The translations under genes and the position numbers were made by a program. A model generated the notes under the pieces. It saw only the letters and a program-made list of their open reading frames with translations. It had not been told where the DNA came from and made no database searches. DNA of 63,580 bases from JBQCHF01 sp051954955 (GTDB taxonomy: Bacteria > Actinomycetota > Actinomycetes > Motilibacterales > Motilibacteraceae), in NCBI GenBank assembly GCA_051954955.1, contig JBQCHF010000034.1:1-63580 (forward strand), written 5' to 3'. Below, one piece after another: positions 47,276-57,020 of the stretch. Numbering within the stretch: the stretch's first letter is position 1; every line of letters begins with the position of its first letter.

Positions 47276-48256
47276 TCAGCCCTTGCGGGCCGGGCGACGG
47301 GAACCGGCGCCGGCCTTGGCCGGGGGACCGGCGACCACCCGCGGCTGCGGGTTGCCCTCGGGGGCCAGCCGGCGCAGCGTCTCGCCGTAGGTGTCGTCCG
47401 GGTCGAGCCGGCGCAGCTCCTCGGCGATCAGCTCGGCGGTGGAGCGGCGGGGGAGCGCCACCGTCCGCTCGGGCTGGCCGGGGCGCTGCAGCGCGGCGAG
47501 CCGGCCGTCCGGGCGGGTGATGCTGATGATCCCGCCCTTGGTCTCCAGCGTGGCCGCGGTCAGGCCCGGGCCGTCGGAGGAGCGGCGGTCCACCTGCACG
47601 TGCAGCCGGTCCTCCAGCCACAGCGCGAGCAGCTCGGCGCTGGGGTTGTCGGTCTCGGCCTCCACCGACGCGCCGATGATCTCGGCGTAGGGCTCGTCGA
47701 GCACCGAGGCCAGCAGCGTGCGCCACGGGGTGAGCCTGGTCCAGGACAAGTCGGTGTCGCCGGGCTGGTAGCCCTTGGCCCGCCGGGCCAGCTCGTGCAG
47801 CGGGTCCTCGCACTGGGTGGCGTCGGTGACCCGGCGCTGGGCCAGCTTGCCCAGGGCCGCCTCCGACGGCACCCGCGGCGAGCCGCCGGCCCACCAGGTG
47901 ACCACCGGGGCGTCGGGCAGCAGCAGCGGCAGCACCACGCTGTCGGTGTGGTCGGCCAGCGGGCCGTGCGTGCGCAGCACGACGACCTCGCCCGGGCCGG
48001 ACTCGCCGCCCACCCGCACCTCGGCGTCCAGCCGCGCCCGCTCCCGGCCCGGGCGGCGCACCGCCACCAGGATCCGCGAGGGGTGCTCGCGGGCGGCCTC
48101 GGTGGCCGCGCGCAGGGCGTCGTAGGCGTCCTTCTCCTCGGTGGCGATCACCAGGGTGAGGACCATGCCCATGGCCGGGCTGCCCGACCGCCGGCGGGCG
48201 TCGAGCAGCGCATTGTTGACGGCCGCGGAGTTCGTGTCCGTGAGGTCGATGATCAT
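47276..48256 (-). CDS. opcA: OpcA, G6PDH assembly/allosteric protein
   Basis: 326 residues. The N-terminus MIIDLTDTNSAAVNNALLDAR and the middle DAPVVTWWAGGSP are typical of OpcA, which activates glucose-6-phosphate dehydrogenase in cyanobacteria and actinomycetes. The start overlaps the zwf stop (ATGA). A Pro/Arg/Lys-rich tail ends the protein. Confidence 0.93.
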   Translation of the reverse strand: MIIDLTDTNSAAVNNALLDARRRSGSPAMGMVLTLVIATEEKDAYDALRAATEAAREHPSRILVAVRRPGRERARLDAEVRVGGESGPGEVVVLRTHGPLADHTDSVVLPLLLPDAPVVTWWAGGSPRVPSEAALGKLAQRRVTDATQCEDPLHELARRAKGYQPGDTDLSWTRLTPWRTLLASVLDEPYAEIIGASVEAETDNPSAELLALWLEDRLHVQVDRRSSDGPGLTAATLETKGGIISITRPDGRLAALQRPGQPERTVALPRRSTAELIAEELRRLDPDDTYGETLRRLAPEGNPQPRVVAGPPAKAGAGSRRPARKG

Positions 48257-49950
48257 GGTCGGCGCCAGCTCCGTCCGTCGCGCGCGAGCATCTCGTCCGC
48301 CGAGCGCGGGCCCCAGGTGCCCGACACGTAGGGCTCGGGGCTGCCGTGGTAGGCCCAGTACTCCTCGACCGGGTCGAGGATCTCCCAGCCGCGCTCGACC
48401 TCCTCGTGCCGCGGGAACAGCGGCGGGTCGCCGAGCAGGACGTCGAGGATGAGCCGCTCGTAGGCCTCGGGGGAGGACTCGGTGAAGGACTCGCCGTAGG
48501 CGAAGTCCATGGTGACGTCGCGGACCTCCATCGACGTCCCGGGCACCTTGGAGCCGAACCGCACGGTGATGCCCTCGTCCGGCTGCACCCGCACCACGAG
48601 GGCGTTCTGCCCCAGCTCCTCCACCGCGGTGCGGGTGAAGGGCAGGTGCGGGGCGCGCTGGAACACCACGGCGATCTCGGTGACCCGTCGACCCAGCCGC
48701 TTGCCGGTGCGCAGGTAGAACGGCACGCCGGCCCAGCGGCGGGTGTCGATCTCGAGCTTGAGGGCGGCGTAGGTCTCGGTGCGCGAGTCCTGCGGGATGC
48801 CCTCCTCCTGCAGGTAGCCGGGCACCTCGATTCCGCCCTGCCAGCCGGCGGCGTACTGCCCGCGCGCGGTGGCGGTGGACAGGTCGGCCGGCAGCCGGAC
48901 CGCGGAGAGCACCTTGAGCTTCTCCAGGCGCAGGTCGCGGGCCTCGAAGGAGACCGGCTCCTCCATGGCGGTCAGCGCGAGCAGCTGGAGCAGGTGGTTC
49001 TGGATGACGTCGCGGGCGGCGCCGATGCCGTCGTAGTAGCCGGCGCGGCCGCCGATGCCGATGTCCTCGGCCATCGTGATCTGCACGTGGTCGACGAAGG
49101 AGCGGTTCCAGACCGGCTCGAACATGGCGTTGGCGAAGCGCAGCGCCAGGATGTTCTGGACCGTCTCCTTGCCGAGGTAGTGGTCGATCCGGAACACCGA
49201 GTTGGTCGGGAAGACGCTGCCGACCAGGCTGTTGAGCTCCTGCGCGCTCTTGAGGTCGTGGCCGAACGGCTTCTCCACGACGACCCGGCGCCAGCTGTCG
49301 CCCTTCTCCTCGGCCAGGCCGTGCTTCTGCAGCTGCTGCAGGACCAGCGGGAAGAACTTGGGCGGGATGGACAGGTAGAACGCGTGGTTGCCGCCGGTGC
49401 CGCGGGCCTCGTCCAGCTCCTGGATGGTGTTCTTCAGCGTCTCGAAGGCCTTGTCGTCGTCGAAGTCGCCGGGCACGAACCGGCAGCCCTCGTTGAGCTG
49501 CTTCCACACCTCCTCGCGGAACGGGGTACGGGCGTGCTCCTTGACCGCGTCGTGGACCAGCTGGGCGAAGTCCTGGTCCTCCCAGTCGCGGCGGGCGAAG
49601 CCGACCAGGCTGAAGCCCGGCGGGAGCAGGCCGCGGTTGGCGAGGTCGTAGATGGCCGGCATGAGCTTCTTGCGGGCCAGGTCGCCGGTGACGCCGAAGA
49701 TGACCAGGCCGCACGGGCCGGCCACCCGCGGCAGGCGCCGGTCCTCGGCGTCGCGCAGCGGGTTGGGCAGGCTCGGCCGGCCCCCGGCCGGGCTGCCGAC
49801 GGGGGTGCCGTCGGCAGCCACGGACGCGGACGGCGTCTTGCTGCTGGTGCGACCCTTGGGCGGGGTCGTCGCCTCCGACGCGCCGTCGGAGACGTTCGCC
49901 TCGCCGGTGGCCTGGGCGTTCGCGTCGTCGGTGCTGGGGGGCGTGGTCAC
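48253..49950 (-). CDS. zwf: Glucose-6-phosphate 1-dehydrogenase
   Basis: 565 residues from a GTG overlapping the tal stop. NADP-binding IFGVTGDLARKKLMP (about 88-102), substrate motif RIDHYLGKE with the catalytic-site residues, and VFQRAPH. A Ser/Thr/Ala/Pro-rich stretch of about 80 residues precedes the enzyme core and makes it longer than the roughly 500-residue norm; the GTGA overlap supports this start, though a later start cannot be excluded. It oxidises glucose-6-phosphate to make NADPH. Confidence 0.94.
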   Translation of the reverse strand: MTTPPSTDDANAQATGEANVSDGASEATTPPKGRTSSKTPSASVAADGTPVGSPAGGRPSLPNPLRDAEDRRLPRVAGPCGLVIFGVTGDLARKKLMPAIYDLANRGLLPPGFSLVGFARRDWEDQDFAQLVHDAVKEHARTPFREEVWKQLNEGCRFVPGDFDDDKAFETLKNTIQELDEARGTGGNHAFYLSIPPKFFPLVLQQLQKHGLAEEKGDSWRRVVVEKPFGHDLKSAQELNSLVGSVFPTNSVFRIDHYLGKETVQNILALRFANAMFEPVWNRSFVDHVQITMAEDIGIGGRAGYYDGIGAARDVIQNHLLQLLALTAMEEPVSFEARDLRLEKLKVLSAVRLPADLSTATARGQYAAGWQGGIEVPGYLQEEGIPQDSRTETYAALKLEIDTRRWAGVPFYLRTGKRLGRRVTEIAVVFQRAPHLPFTRTAVEELGQNALVVRVQPDEGITVRFGSKVPGTSMEVRDVTMDFAYGESFTESSPEAYERLILDVLLGDPPLFPRHEEVERGWEILDPVEEYWAYHGSPEPYVSGTWGPRSADEMLARDGRSWRRP

Positions 49951-51122
49951 GCGCCACCCTCCGAGCCCTGCGCGCTGGTGCTTCTGGGCTGGCCGGCGGC
50001 CTGCGGCTTGCCCTCGGCCAGGGCCTTCTTCACGCCGTCGACGAGCTCGGCCCAGCTGGCCTCGAACTTGTCCACGCCCTCGACCTCGAGCACCTGCACG
50101 ACGTCGTCGAGGTCGACGCCGACCTTGCCCAGGCGCTCGAACACCTGGTGGGCGTCGGCGTACTGGGTGGTGACCTGGTCGCCCTTGACCACACCGTGGT
50201 CGGCGACGGCGTCCAGGGTGGCCTCGGGCATCGTGTTGACGGTGCCGGGGGCCACGAGGTCGACGACGTAGCGGGTGTCGTCGTAGGCCGGGTCCTTGAC
50301 GCCGGTGGAGGCCCACAGGGGCCGCTGCGGCTTGGCGCCGGCGGACTCCAGGGCCTTCCAGCGGTCCGAGGAGAAGACCTCCTGGTAGGCCTCGTAGGCC
50401 AGCCGGGCGTTGGCGATGGCGGCGGTGCCGCGCAGCGACTGCGCCTCCTCGCCGCCGATCTTCTCCAGCCGCTTGTCCACCTCGGTGTCGACCCGGCTGA
50501 CGAAGAACGAGGCCACCGAGGCGATGGAGCCCAGGTCCTGGCCGTCGGCCTTGGCCTGCTCCAACCCGGACAGGTAGGCGTCCATCACGGCGCGGTAGCG
50601 CTCGAGGGAGAAGATCAGCGTGACGTTCACGCTGATCCCCTCGGCCAGCGCCGCGGTGATGGCCGGCAGGCCCTCCACGGTGGCCGGGATCTTGATGAAC
50701 AGGTTGGGCCGGTCCACCAGCCACCACAGCGCCCGCGCCTCGGCGACGGTGCGCTCGGTGTCCTTGGCCAGGCGCGGGTCGACCTCGATCGAAACCCGCC
50801 CGTCCAGGTGCTCCGACGACTCGTAGGTGTCGCGCAGCACGTCGGCGGCCCAGCGGACGTCGTACGTCGTCAGCGCGCGCACGGCCTCCTCGGTGTCGAC
50901 CCCGCGCAGCGCCAGGTCCTTGACCTGCTCGGCGTAGGAGCCGCCGTCGGCCAGTGCCTTCTGGAAGATGGTCGGGTTGGTGGTGACGCCCACGACGTGG
51001 CGCTCGCTGATGAGGCGGGCCAGGTCGCCGGTGGCGAGGCGGTGCCGGCTCAGGTCGTCGAGCCAGACCGAGACGCCCTCCGCGGACAGCTGGGCCAGCG
51101 GGTCGCTTGCCTGTGCGGTCAT
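49947..51122 (-). CDS. tal: Transaldolase
   Basis: 391 residues. TTNPTIFQKAL near 47-57 and the Schiff-base Lys144 in LFIKIPAT are the landmarks of the long actinobacterial/cyanobacterial type. It transfers a dihydroxyacetone unit between sugar phosphates. The tail is rich in Ala, Pro, Gln and Ser. GTGA overlap with zwf; 52 bases separate it from tkt. Confidence 0.94.
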   Translation of the reverse strand: MTAQASDPLAQLSAEGVSVWLDDLSRHRLATGDLARLISERHVVGVTTNPTIFQKALADGGSYAEQVKDLALRGVDTEEAVRALTTYDVRWAADVLRDTYESSEHLDGRVSIEVDPRLAKDTERTVAEARALWWLVDRPNLFIKIPATVEGLPAITAALAEGISVNVTLIFSLERYRAVMDAYLSGLEQAKADGQDLGSIASVASFFVSRVDTEVDKRLEKIGGEEAQSLRGTAAIANARLAYEAYQEVFSSDRWKALESAGAKPQRPLWASTGVKDPAYDDTRYVVDLVAPGTVNTMPEATLDAVADHGVVKGDQVTTQYADAHQVFERLGKVGVDLDDVVQVLEVEGVDKFEASWAELVDGVKKALAEGKPQAAGQPRSTSAQGSEGGA

Positions 51123-51174
51123 TCGCGTTCTCCTGTCCTGTCTGAGGAATCGAGCTGCAGCTGGATGAGCGCGC

Positions 51175-53292
51175 TCAGTTCCCCGTGGTGGAACCGGTGA
51201 TGGTGCCGACCCGCTCCATGCTGGCGTGGGCGGCCGCGACGACCCTGTCGCGGGTGAAGCCGAACTGCTCGTAGAGCACGGTGTAGGCCGCGCTGGCGCC
51301 GAAGTGCTCGAGGCTGACGATCTCGCCGGACTCGCCGACGAACTCGTGCCACGGCATCCCGATGCCGGCCTCCACGCTGACCCGCGCCTTGACCGACGGC
51401 GGCAGCACCTGGTTGCGGTAGGCGGTGTCCTGCTCCCGGAACCACTCGAAGCACGGCATCGACACCACACGGGTGGCAACACCGGACTCCTCCAGGGCCT
51501 TCCGGGCATCGAGGGCGATCTGCACCTCGGACCCGGTGGACATGATGATCACCGACGGGGTGCCGGTGGAGGCTTCCGCCAGGACGTAGGCGCCGCGCTC
51601 GGTGCCCTCGGCGCTGGCGTACTCGGTGCGGTCCAGCACCGGCAGGTTCTGCCGGGACAGCGCAAGCCCGGCCGGGCGGTCGGTGTGATTGAGAATGGTG
51701 CGCCAGGCGATCGCGGTCTCGTTGGCGTCGGCCGGGCGGACGACGTCCAGGCCCGGGATGGCGCGCAGCGCGGCCAGGTGCTCGACCGGCTGGTGGGTGG
51801 GGCCGTCCTCGCCCAGGCCGATCGAGTCGTGGGTCCACACGTAGGTGACCGGCAGCTTCATCAGCGCGGCCAGGCGCACCGAGGGGCGCATGTAGTCGCT
51901 GAACACCAGGAAGGTGCCGCCGTAGGGGCGGGTGCCGCCGTGCAGCGCGATGCCGTTGAGGATCGCGCCCATGGCGTGCTCCCGGATGCCGAAGTGCAGC
52001 ACCCGGCCGTAGGGGCCGCCCTGCCACTCCTTGGTCTGTCGGTCGGCCGGCACGAACGAGGGCTCGCCCTTGGGGGTGGTGTTGTTGGACTCGGCCAGGT
52101 CGGCCGAGCCGCCCCACAGCTCCGGCAGCACCGGCGCGATGGCGCTGAGCACCTCGCCGGAGGCCTTGCGGGTGGCCATGCCCTTGGGGTCGGCGGGGAA
52201 CTCGGGCAGCGCGTCGGTCCAGCCGGCCGGCAGCTCGTGGCGGGACATCCGGCGCAGCAGCGCGGCGCCCTCGGGGTTGTCCGCCGCCCAGGCGTCGAAC
52301 TCCTTCTGCCAGGACGCGTGCGCCTCGCGGCCACGCTGGGCCACCGCCCGGGCGTGCTCGAGCACCTCGGGGGCGACGTCGAAGGACTTCTCCGGGTCGA
52401 AGCCGAGCAGCCTCTTGGTGGCCGCGACCTCCTCCGCGCCCAGCGCCGAGCCGTGCACCTTGCCGGTGCCCTGCTTGGTGGGGGCGGGGTAGCCGATGAC
52501 CGTCTTGAGCGCAATGAACGAGGGGCGGTCGGTCTCGGCGCGGGCGGCTTCCAGCGCGGCGGCGATGGCCTGGACGTCCTCGCCGTCCTCCACGAACTGG
52601 GTGTACCAGCCGTAGGCCTCGTAGCGCTTGATGACGTCCTCGGTGAAGGCGACGTTGGTGTCGTCCTCGATCGAGATCGAGTTGTGGTCCCAGATCAGCA
52701 CCAGGTTGCCCAGCTGCTGGGTGCCGGCCAGCGAGGAGGCCTCGGAGCTGATGCCCTCCTCCAGGTCGCCGTCGGAGGCGATGCACCAGATGGTGTGGTC
52801 GAAGATGCTCTCGCCGGGGGCGGCGTCGGGGTCGAGCAGGCCGCGCTCGCGGCGGGCGGCCATGGCCATGCCGACGGCGTTGCCCACGCCCTGGCCCAGC
52901 GGGCCGGTGGTGGTCTCCACCCCCGGGGTGTGGCCGTGCTCGGGGTGGCCGGGGGTGAGCGAGTTCCAGACGCGCAGCGCCTTGAGGTCGTCCAGCTCGA
53001 GGCCGTAGCCGGAGAAGTAGAGCTGGAGGTAGAGGGTCAGGCTGGAATGACCGCAGGAGAGCACGAAGCGGTCGCGGCCGACCCACTGCGGGTCGGTGGG
53101 GTCCTGGCGCAGGAAGCGCTGGAAGAGCAGCGTCGCGACGGGCGCCAGGCTCATCGCGGTGCCGGGGTGGCCGTTGCCGACCTTCTCCACGGCGTCCATC
53201 GCCAGCACCCGGACGGTGTCGACGACCTTTCGGTCGAGATCGGTCCACTCGACCACGCCGTTCGGGGTGGTCTCGTTCTGCTCGATGCTCAC
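51175..53292 (-). CDS. tkt: Transketolase
   Basis: 705 residues from a GTG. Thiamine-diphosphate motif GDGDLEEGISSEA with EDDTN after it, NGHPGTAMSLAP at the N-terminus and the C-terminal FTRDRVVAAA. It moves two-carbon units between sugar phosphates. First gene of the operon; divergent from ctaB across 294 bases. Confidence 0.96.
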   Translation of the reverse strand: MSIEQNETTPNGVVEWTDLDRKVVDTVRVLAMDAVEKVGNGHPGTAMSLAPVATLLFQRFLRQDPTDPQWVGRDRFVLSCGHSSLTLYLQLYFSGYGLELDDLKALRVWNSLTPGHPEHGHTPGVETTTGPLGQGVGNAVGMAMAARRERGLLDPDAAPGESIFDHTIWCIASDGDLEEGISSEASSLAGTQQLGNLVLIWDHNSISIEDDTNVAFTEDVIKRYEAYGWYTQFVEDGEDVQAIAAALEAARAETDRPSFIALKTVIGYPAPTKQGTGKVHGSALGAEEVAATKRLLGFDPEKSFDVAPEVLEHARAVAQRGREAHASWQKEFDAWAADNPEGAALLRRMSRHELPAGWTDALPEFPADPKGMATRKASGEVLSAIAPVLPELWGGSADLAESNNTTPKGEPSFVPADRQTKEWQGGPYGRVLHFGIREHAMGAILNGIALHGGTRPYGGTFLVFSDYMRPSVRLAALMKLPVTYVWTHDSIGLGEDGPTHQPVEHLAALRAIPGLDVVRPADANETAIAWRTILNHTDRPAGLALSRQNLPVLDRTEYASAEGTERGAYVLAEASTGTPSVIIMSTGSEVQIALDARKALEESGVATRVVSMPCFEWFREQDTAYRNQVLPPSVKARVSVEAGIGMPWHEFVGESGEIVSLEHFGASAAYTVLYEQFGFTRDRVVAAAHASMERVGTITGSTTGN

Positions 53293-53586
53293 CGGTGCCT
53301 CAGGCTCCTCCCGGCCGCGCCGCCACGGCCTGCTCGTCCGGCGGACGACGGTCGCCGTCCGCGATCTTGCAGGGGGCGCGCCCCCGGCGACCCCTCCTAG
53401 AGGAGTTGCCGGTCGCGAGGCGGATCAACCGCTTGAGCGTCGACCGCCGCTGCGCACCCTCGATGGCACTGTTCTTGCTGGCAGCTGGCGCCCTTGCCTG
53501 GCTCCCGGACGAGCCTATCTGTGAGGTGGGGCACCTCCGCCAGTCCGGCTCCCCGGCGGGGCCCGCGATAAACTGCCAGCGTCCTT

Positions 53587-54633
53587 GTGCCGGCGTTCAC
53601 GAGCCGGTCCTTCCCCCAGCCCTCCGAGGTGCGAGTGTCGGCCGTCGATCCCCGACCTGCCGTCGTGGAGCCGGCGTCTCGGTCCGCGTCCCAGCCCGAG
53701 GTCCCCGACCTCCGGGTGGTGCCCGGCCAGCGGGTCCCCGGTCGCCCCGGGTTCGGCGCCGTGGTCCGGGCCTACGTCGCCCTCACCAAGCCGCGCATCA
53801 TCGAGCTGCTGCTGGTCACCACCGTGCCGGTCATGTTCCTGGCCGCCGGCGGCGTGCCCGGCCTCGGCCGGGTGCTGGCCACCCTCGGCGGTGGCGCGCT
53901 GGCCGCCGGCAGCGCCAACGCGCTCAACTGCTGGGTCGACCGCGACATCGACCAGCTGATGCGGCGCACCCGTCGCCGCCCGCTGCCGGAGCACGCGGTC
54001 AGCCCGCGGGCCGCGCTGGTCTTCGGGCTGGTGCTCGGCGTCGTGGCCACCGCGGTGCTCGGGGTGTTCGTCAACTGGCTCTCGGCCGGGCTCGCGCTGG
54101 CCGCCAACGCCTTCTACGTCCTGGTCTACACGCTGCTGCTCAAGCGGCGGACCTCGCAGAACATCGTGTGGGGCGGGGCGGCCGGCTGCTTCCCGGCGCT
54201 GATCGGGTGGACCGCCGTCACCGGTCACCTCGCCTGGGCGCCAGTGGTGCTCTTCGCGGTCGTGTTCCTCTGGACCCCGCCGCACTTCTGGGCGCTGGCG
54301 CTGCGCTACCGCGAGGACTACGCCGCCGCCAAGGTGCCGATGCTGCCGGTGGTGGCGCCCGAGGCCGACGTCGTGCGCCAGATCGTGCTCTACAGCTGGG
54401 CCATGGTGGCGGTCTCGCTGCTGCTGTGGCCGGTCGCCGGCACCGGCTGGTTCTACCCAGCCGCCGCCGTGGTGCTGGGCGCGGCGTTCCTGGTGGAGGC
54501 GCACAAGATGCGCGGGCGGGTGCGCCGCGGCCTGACCGGCCCCGGGCTGTCCCCGATGCGGCTGTTCCACTGGTCCAACACCTACCTCGCGCTGCTGTTC
54601 GTCGCGGTCGCGATCGACCCGCTGCTGCGCTGA
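53587..54633 (+). CDS. ctaB: Protoheme IX farnesyltransferase (heme O synthase)
   Basis: 348 residues from the GTG at 53587 (a GTG at about 53629 or 53635 is possible and would shorten the tail). An Arg/Pro-rich cytoplasmic stretch of about 60 residues precedes the core. The prenyl-diphosphate binding motif NCWVDRDIDQLMRRT (DxxxD type) and about eight membrane helices follow. It adds a farnesyl group to heme B for cytochrome oxidase. TAAACT at 53569-53574 could be its -10. Adjacent to tkt as in other actinomycetes. Confidence 0.94.
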   Translation: MPAFTSRSFPQPSEVRVSAVDPRPAVVEPASRSASQPEVPDLRVVPGQRVPGRPGFGAVVRAYVALTKPRIIELLLVTTVPVMFLAAGGVPGLGRVLATLGGGALAAGSANALNCWVDRDIDQLMRRTRRRPLPEHAVSPRAALVFGLVLGVVATAVLGVFVNWLSAGLALAANAFYVLVYTLLLKRRTSQNIVWGGAAGCFPALIGWTAVTGHLAWAPVVLFAVVFLWTPPHFWALALRYREDYAAAKVPMLPVVAPEADVVRQIVLYSWAMVAVSLLLWPVAGTGWFYPAAAVVLGAAFLVEAHKMRGRVRRGLTGPGLSPMRLFHWSNTYLALLFVAVAIDPLLR

Positions 54634-54650
54634 GGCCGCCCACCGGGGTC

Positions 54651-54741
54651 GTGATCATGCAATTCGCGTGATCATGCAATTCCTGTGATCTACGACCGCA
54701 AGATCGAACGGTTTGCATGATCACGCAGATTGCATGATCAC
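54651..54741. repeat. Hairpin repeat, copy 3 (nested type)
   Basis: Two direct copies of GTGATCATGCAATT (54651-54664 and 54668-54681) face TTTGCATGATCAC (54712-54724) and ATTGCATGATCAC (54729-54741) on the other side, so the arms can fold in more than one way. Same core TGATCATGCAA as copies 1 and 2. The last arm includes the TGA stop of the ROK gene. It is between convergent ctaB and ROK genes. Confidence 0.75.
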
Positions 54742-55907
54742 GGGAGCAGGCGGGTCCAGGTGCGGCGGATGGCCTCGGCCACGGCTCCGCGCAGCTCGGC
54801 GTCGACGCCGAGCGCGCCGGGCAGCACCGGCACCTCGGGCGCGGCCGGGGAGGTGCGGGCGTACAGGGTGGCCCGCACCCCGGCCAGCAGCGGTTCGCCC
54901 AGGCGCGCGCCCGGGCCGCCGACGACCACCGCCTGCGGGGCCAGCACCGGCACCACGCCGGCCAGCGCGCGGCCGACGGCCTCGCCGGCGGCGCGGGCCA
55001 GCTCGACGGCGTCGACGTCCCCGACGTCGAGCGCGGCCACCAGCTCCACCAGCGAGGTCCAGCCGTCGCGCAGCAGCGCCGGCAGCGCCGCCACCGTCTC
55101 CAGGCAGCCGGTCGCCCCGCAGCGGCAGAGCCGCCCGTCGGACACCACCGCCACGTGCCCGAGCTCCCCGGCCACGCCCCGGGCGCCGCGGTGCAGCCGG
55201 CCGCCGAGCACCAGTCCGGCCCCGACGCCGTCGCCGAGCATCACGTAGACGACGTCGTCCAGGCCGCGGGCCACCCCGTAGGCCCACTCCGCCAGCGCGC
55301 CGAGGTCGGCGTCGTTGGCCACGTGCACCGGCACGCCGAGCGCCCGGCCCAGCAGCGCCGCGACGTCGACGCCGGGCCGGGCGCCGAGCAGCGGCAGCAC
55401 GCTGCTCTCGGCGGCGAGGGGAAGCACCGGGGTCGACACCGCGACGCCGGCCCCCACGGTCCGCCGTCGCCCCTCGGTGAGCCGCTGGGCCATCTCGGTG
55501 ACCGCGGCCAGGGCGTCGGGCACCCGGTGGTCGACGTCGAGACGACGGCCGCGCTGTGCCAGCACCGTGCCGGCCAGGTCCGCCACGGCCACCCGCACCC
55601 CGTCATGGCGCAGGTGGATCCCGAGGACGGTCCCGCCGTGCGGGTTGAGCGTGAGCAAGGTGGCCGGCCGTCCGCGCCCGCGCGGCCCCCGGGGCGCGGG
55701 GCGCTCGGCCAGCAGGTCCTCCGCGAGCAGCTCGCCGACCAGCGCGGACACGGTGGTGGAGGCCAGGCCCGTGGCGCGGGCGATCTCGGCGCGGGTGACC
55801 CGGCCGCGGTGCGCGACGGTCTCGAGGACGCGCACCCGGTTGCCCGAGCGAAGCGCGGCCGGGAGCTCGTCGTCGGGCCGCACCCGGGGATAGGTGGCAC
55901 CTCGCAC
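54738..55907 (-). CDS. ROK-family transcriptional regulator
   Basis: 389 residues. N-terminal winged helix-turn-helix (SGNRVRVLETVAHRGRVTRAEIARATGLASTTVSALVGELL), then the ROK sugar-kinase fold with ANDADLGALAEW, the ROK signature GELGHVAVVSDGRLCRCGATGCLET (zinc ligands His and three Cys). It probably represses sugar genes and releases DNA when it binds a sugar. No sugar transporter gene is visible nearby. The end of the gene lies in repeat copy 3. Confidence 0.85.
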   Translation of the reverse strand: MRGATYPRVRPDDELPAALRSGNRVRVLETVAHRGRVTRAEIARATGLASTTVSALVGELLAEDLLAERPAPRGPRGRGRPATLLTLNPHGGTVLGIHLRHDGVRVAVADLAGTVLAQRGRRLDVDHRVPDALAAVTEMAQRLTEGRRRTVGAGVAVSTPVLPLAAESSVLPLLGARPGVDVAALLGRALGVPVHVANDADLGALAEWAYGVARGLDDVVYVMLGDGVGAGLVLGGRLHRGARGVAGELGHVAVVSDGRLCRCGATGCLETVAALPALLRDGWTSLVELVAALDVGDVDAVELARAAGEAVGRALAGVVPVLAPQAVVVGGPGARLGEPLLAGVRATLYARTSPAAPEVPVLPGALGVDAELRGAVAEAIRRTWTRLLP

Positions 55908-56018
55908 ACCCCGGCAAACCCGCTCGGGCCGATTCGCCGTCCATCGCGGGGAGCGGATGTTCCCGACCCGGTCCGCCCGGCGTCGGTGGGACGACGTAGG
56001 CCCCGCCCCACGTGCCGC

Positions 56019-56771
56019 TCAGCGCGCGGTGTACCCGCCGTCGACGTAGAGCTCGCTGCCGGTGACGAACGAGGCGTCGTCGGAGGCGAGGTAGGCGGCG
56101 GCGGCGGCCACCTCCTCCGGTCGGCCGAGCCGGCCCATGGGCGTCTCGTCCAGCATCCGCTGCTCGAACGGGGTCCCCTTGGCCTGGTCCAGGATCGGGG
56201 TGTCGATGAACCCGGGGTGGATGGAGTTGACCCGGATGCCCTTGTCCGCCCAGTGCAGCGCGGTGTTCTTGGTCAGCGTGCGCACCGCGCCCTTGGCCGC
56301 GTGGTAGCCCGGCGTGGTCCCGAAGCCGCCGATGGTGCCGAAGATCGAGCTGATGTTGACCCCGGAGGCGCTGCCGGACTCGGCCAGCGCCGCCGCGGCG
56401 CTCTTCATGCCGAGGAAGACGCTGGTGGCGTCCACCGCGAGGGTGCGCTCCCAGTCCTCCAGGGGCGTGTCCTCGATGGGCAGCAGGTCCCCGGCACCGG
56501 CGTTGTTGACCAGGACGTCCAGCCGGCCGAACTCACCGAGCGTGGCCGCCACCGCCTCGTGCCACTCGCTCTCGCTGGTGACGTCCAGGTGGTGGTAGCT
56601 CGCGCGCCCGCCCACCTCCACGATGCCCTTGGCCACCGCGTCCCCGGCGTCGTCCTGGACGTCGGTCACCAGGACCGTCGCCCCCTCGTGCGCCAGCCGC
56701 CGCGCGATCGCGGCGCCGATGCCGCTGGCAGCGCCGGTCACCAGCGCCACCCGCCCCTCCAGCCGTTGCAT
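56019..56771 (-). CDS. Short-chain dehydrogenase/reductase
   Basis: 250 residues from the ATG at 56771 with GAAGGGG upstream. TGAASGIG (NAD(P) site), NNAGAG, the catalytic Ser in INISSIFGTIGG-like context, and Y-x-x-x-K in YHAAKGAV, then DGGYTA at the end. It resembles 3-alpha/20-beta-hydroxysteroid type SDRs, but the substrate is not predictable. A longer reading upstream is Arg/Ser-rich and not part of the family. Confidence 0.85.
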   Translation of the reverse strand: MQRLEGRVALVTGAASGIGAAIARRLAHEGATVLVTDVQDDAGDAVAKGIVEVGGRASYHHLDVTSESEWHEAVAATLGEFGRLDVLVNNAGAGDLLPIEDTPLEDWERTLAVDATSVFLGMKSAAAALAESGSASGVNISSIFGTIGGFGTTPGYHAAKGAVRTLTKNTALHWADKGIRVNSIHPGFIDTPILDQAKGTPFEQRMLDETPMGRLGRPEEVAAAAAYLASDDASFVTGSELYVDGGYTAR

Positions 56772-57020
56772 GGCCAGCCCCTTCCGCCGGGCGACTTGTC
56801 CGTACGGCTCCAGCGTCCGGCCGCTGTCTCGGTGCGACGACGGGCTTAGGTCACCTCCCTCGCCGGTCAAGGCCGGGCCAAGAGAGTCTCGGCGCACGGT
56901 CGCCTGCCGGCCAAGGGATTCCCGCCGATATGCATGGGAGATGAACAGTGGTCGGCGACTCGCCGACAGGGCTCATCTCGGGTAGAGAGCGCCGTCCAGG
57001 TCCTGCGAGCCTCCGGCGCC

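Noticed and set aside
53295..54671. A long Arg/Ala-rich frame over the ctaB region
   Set aside because: It is an out-of-frame reading of the ctaB gene, which has clear family motifs in its own frame.
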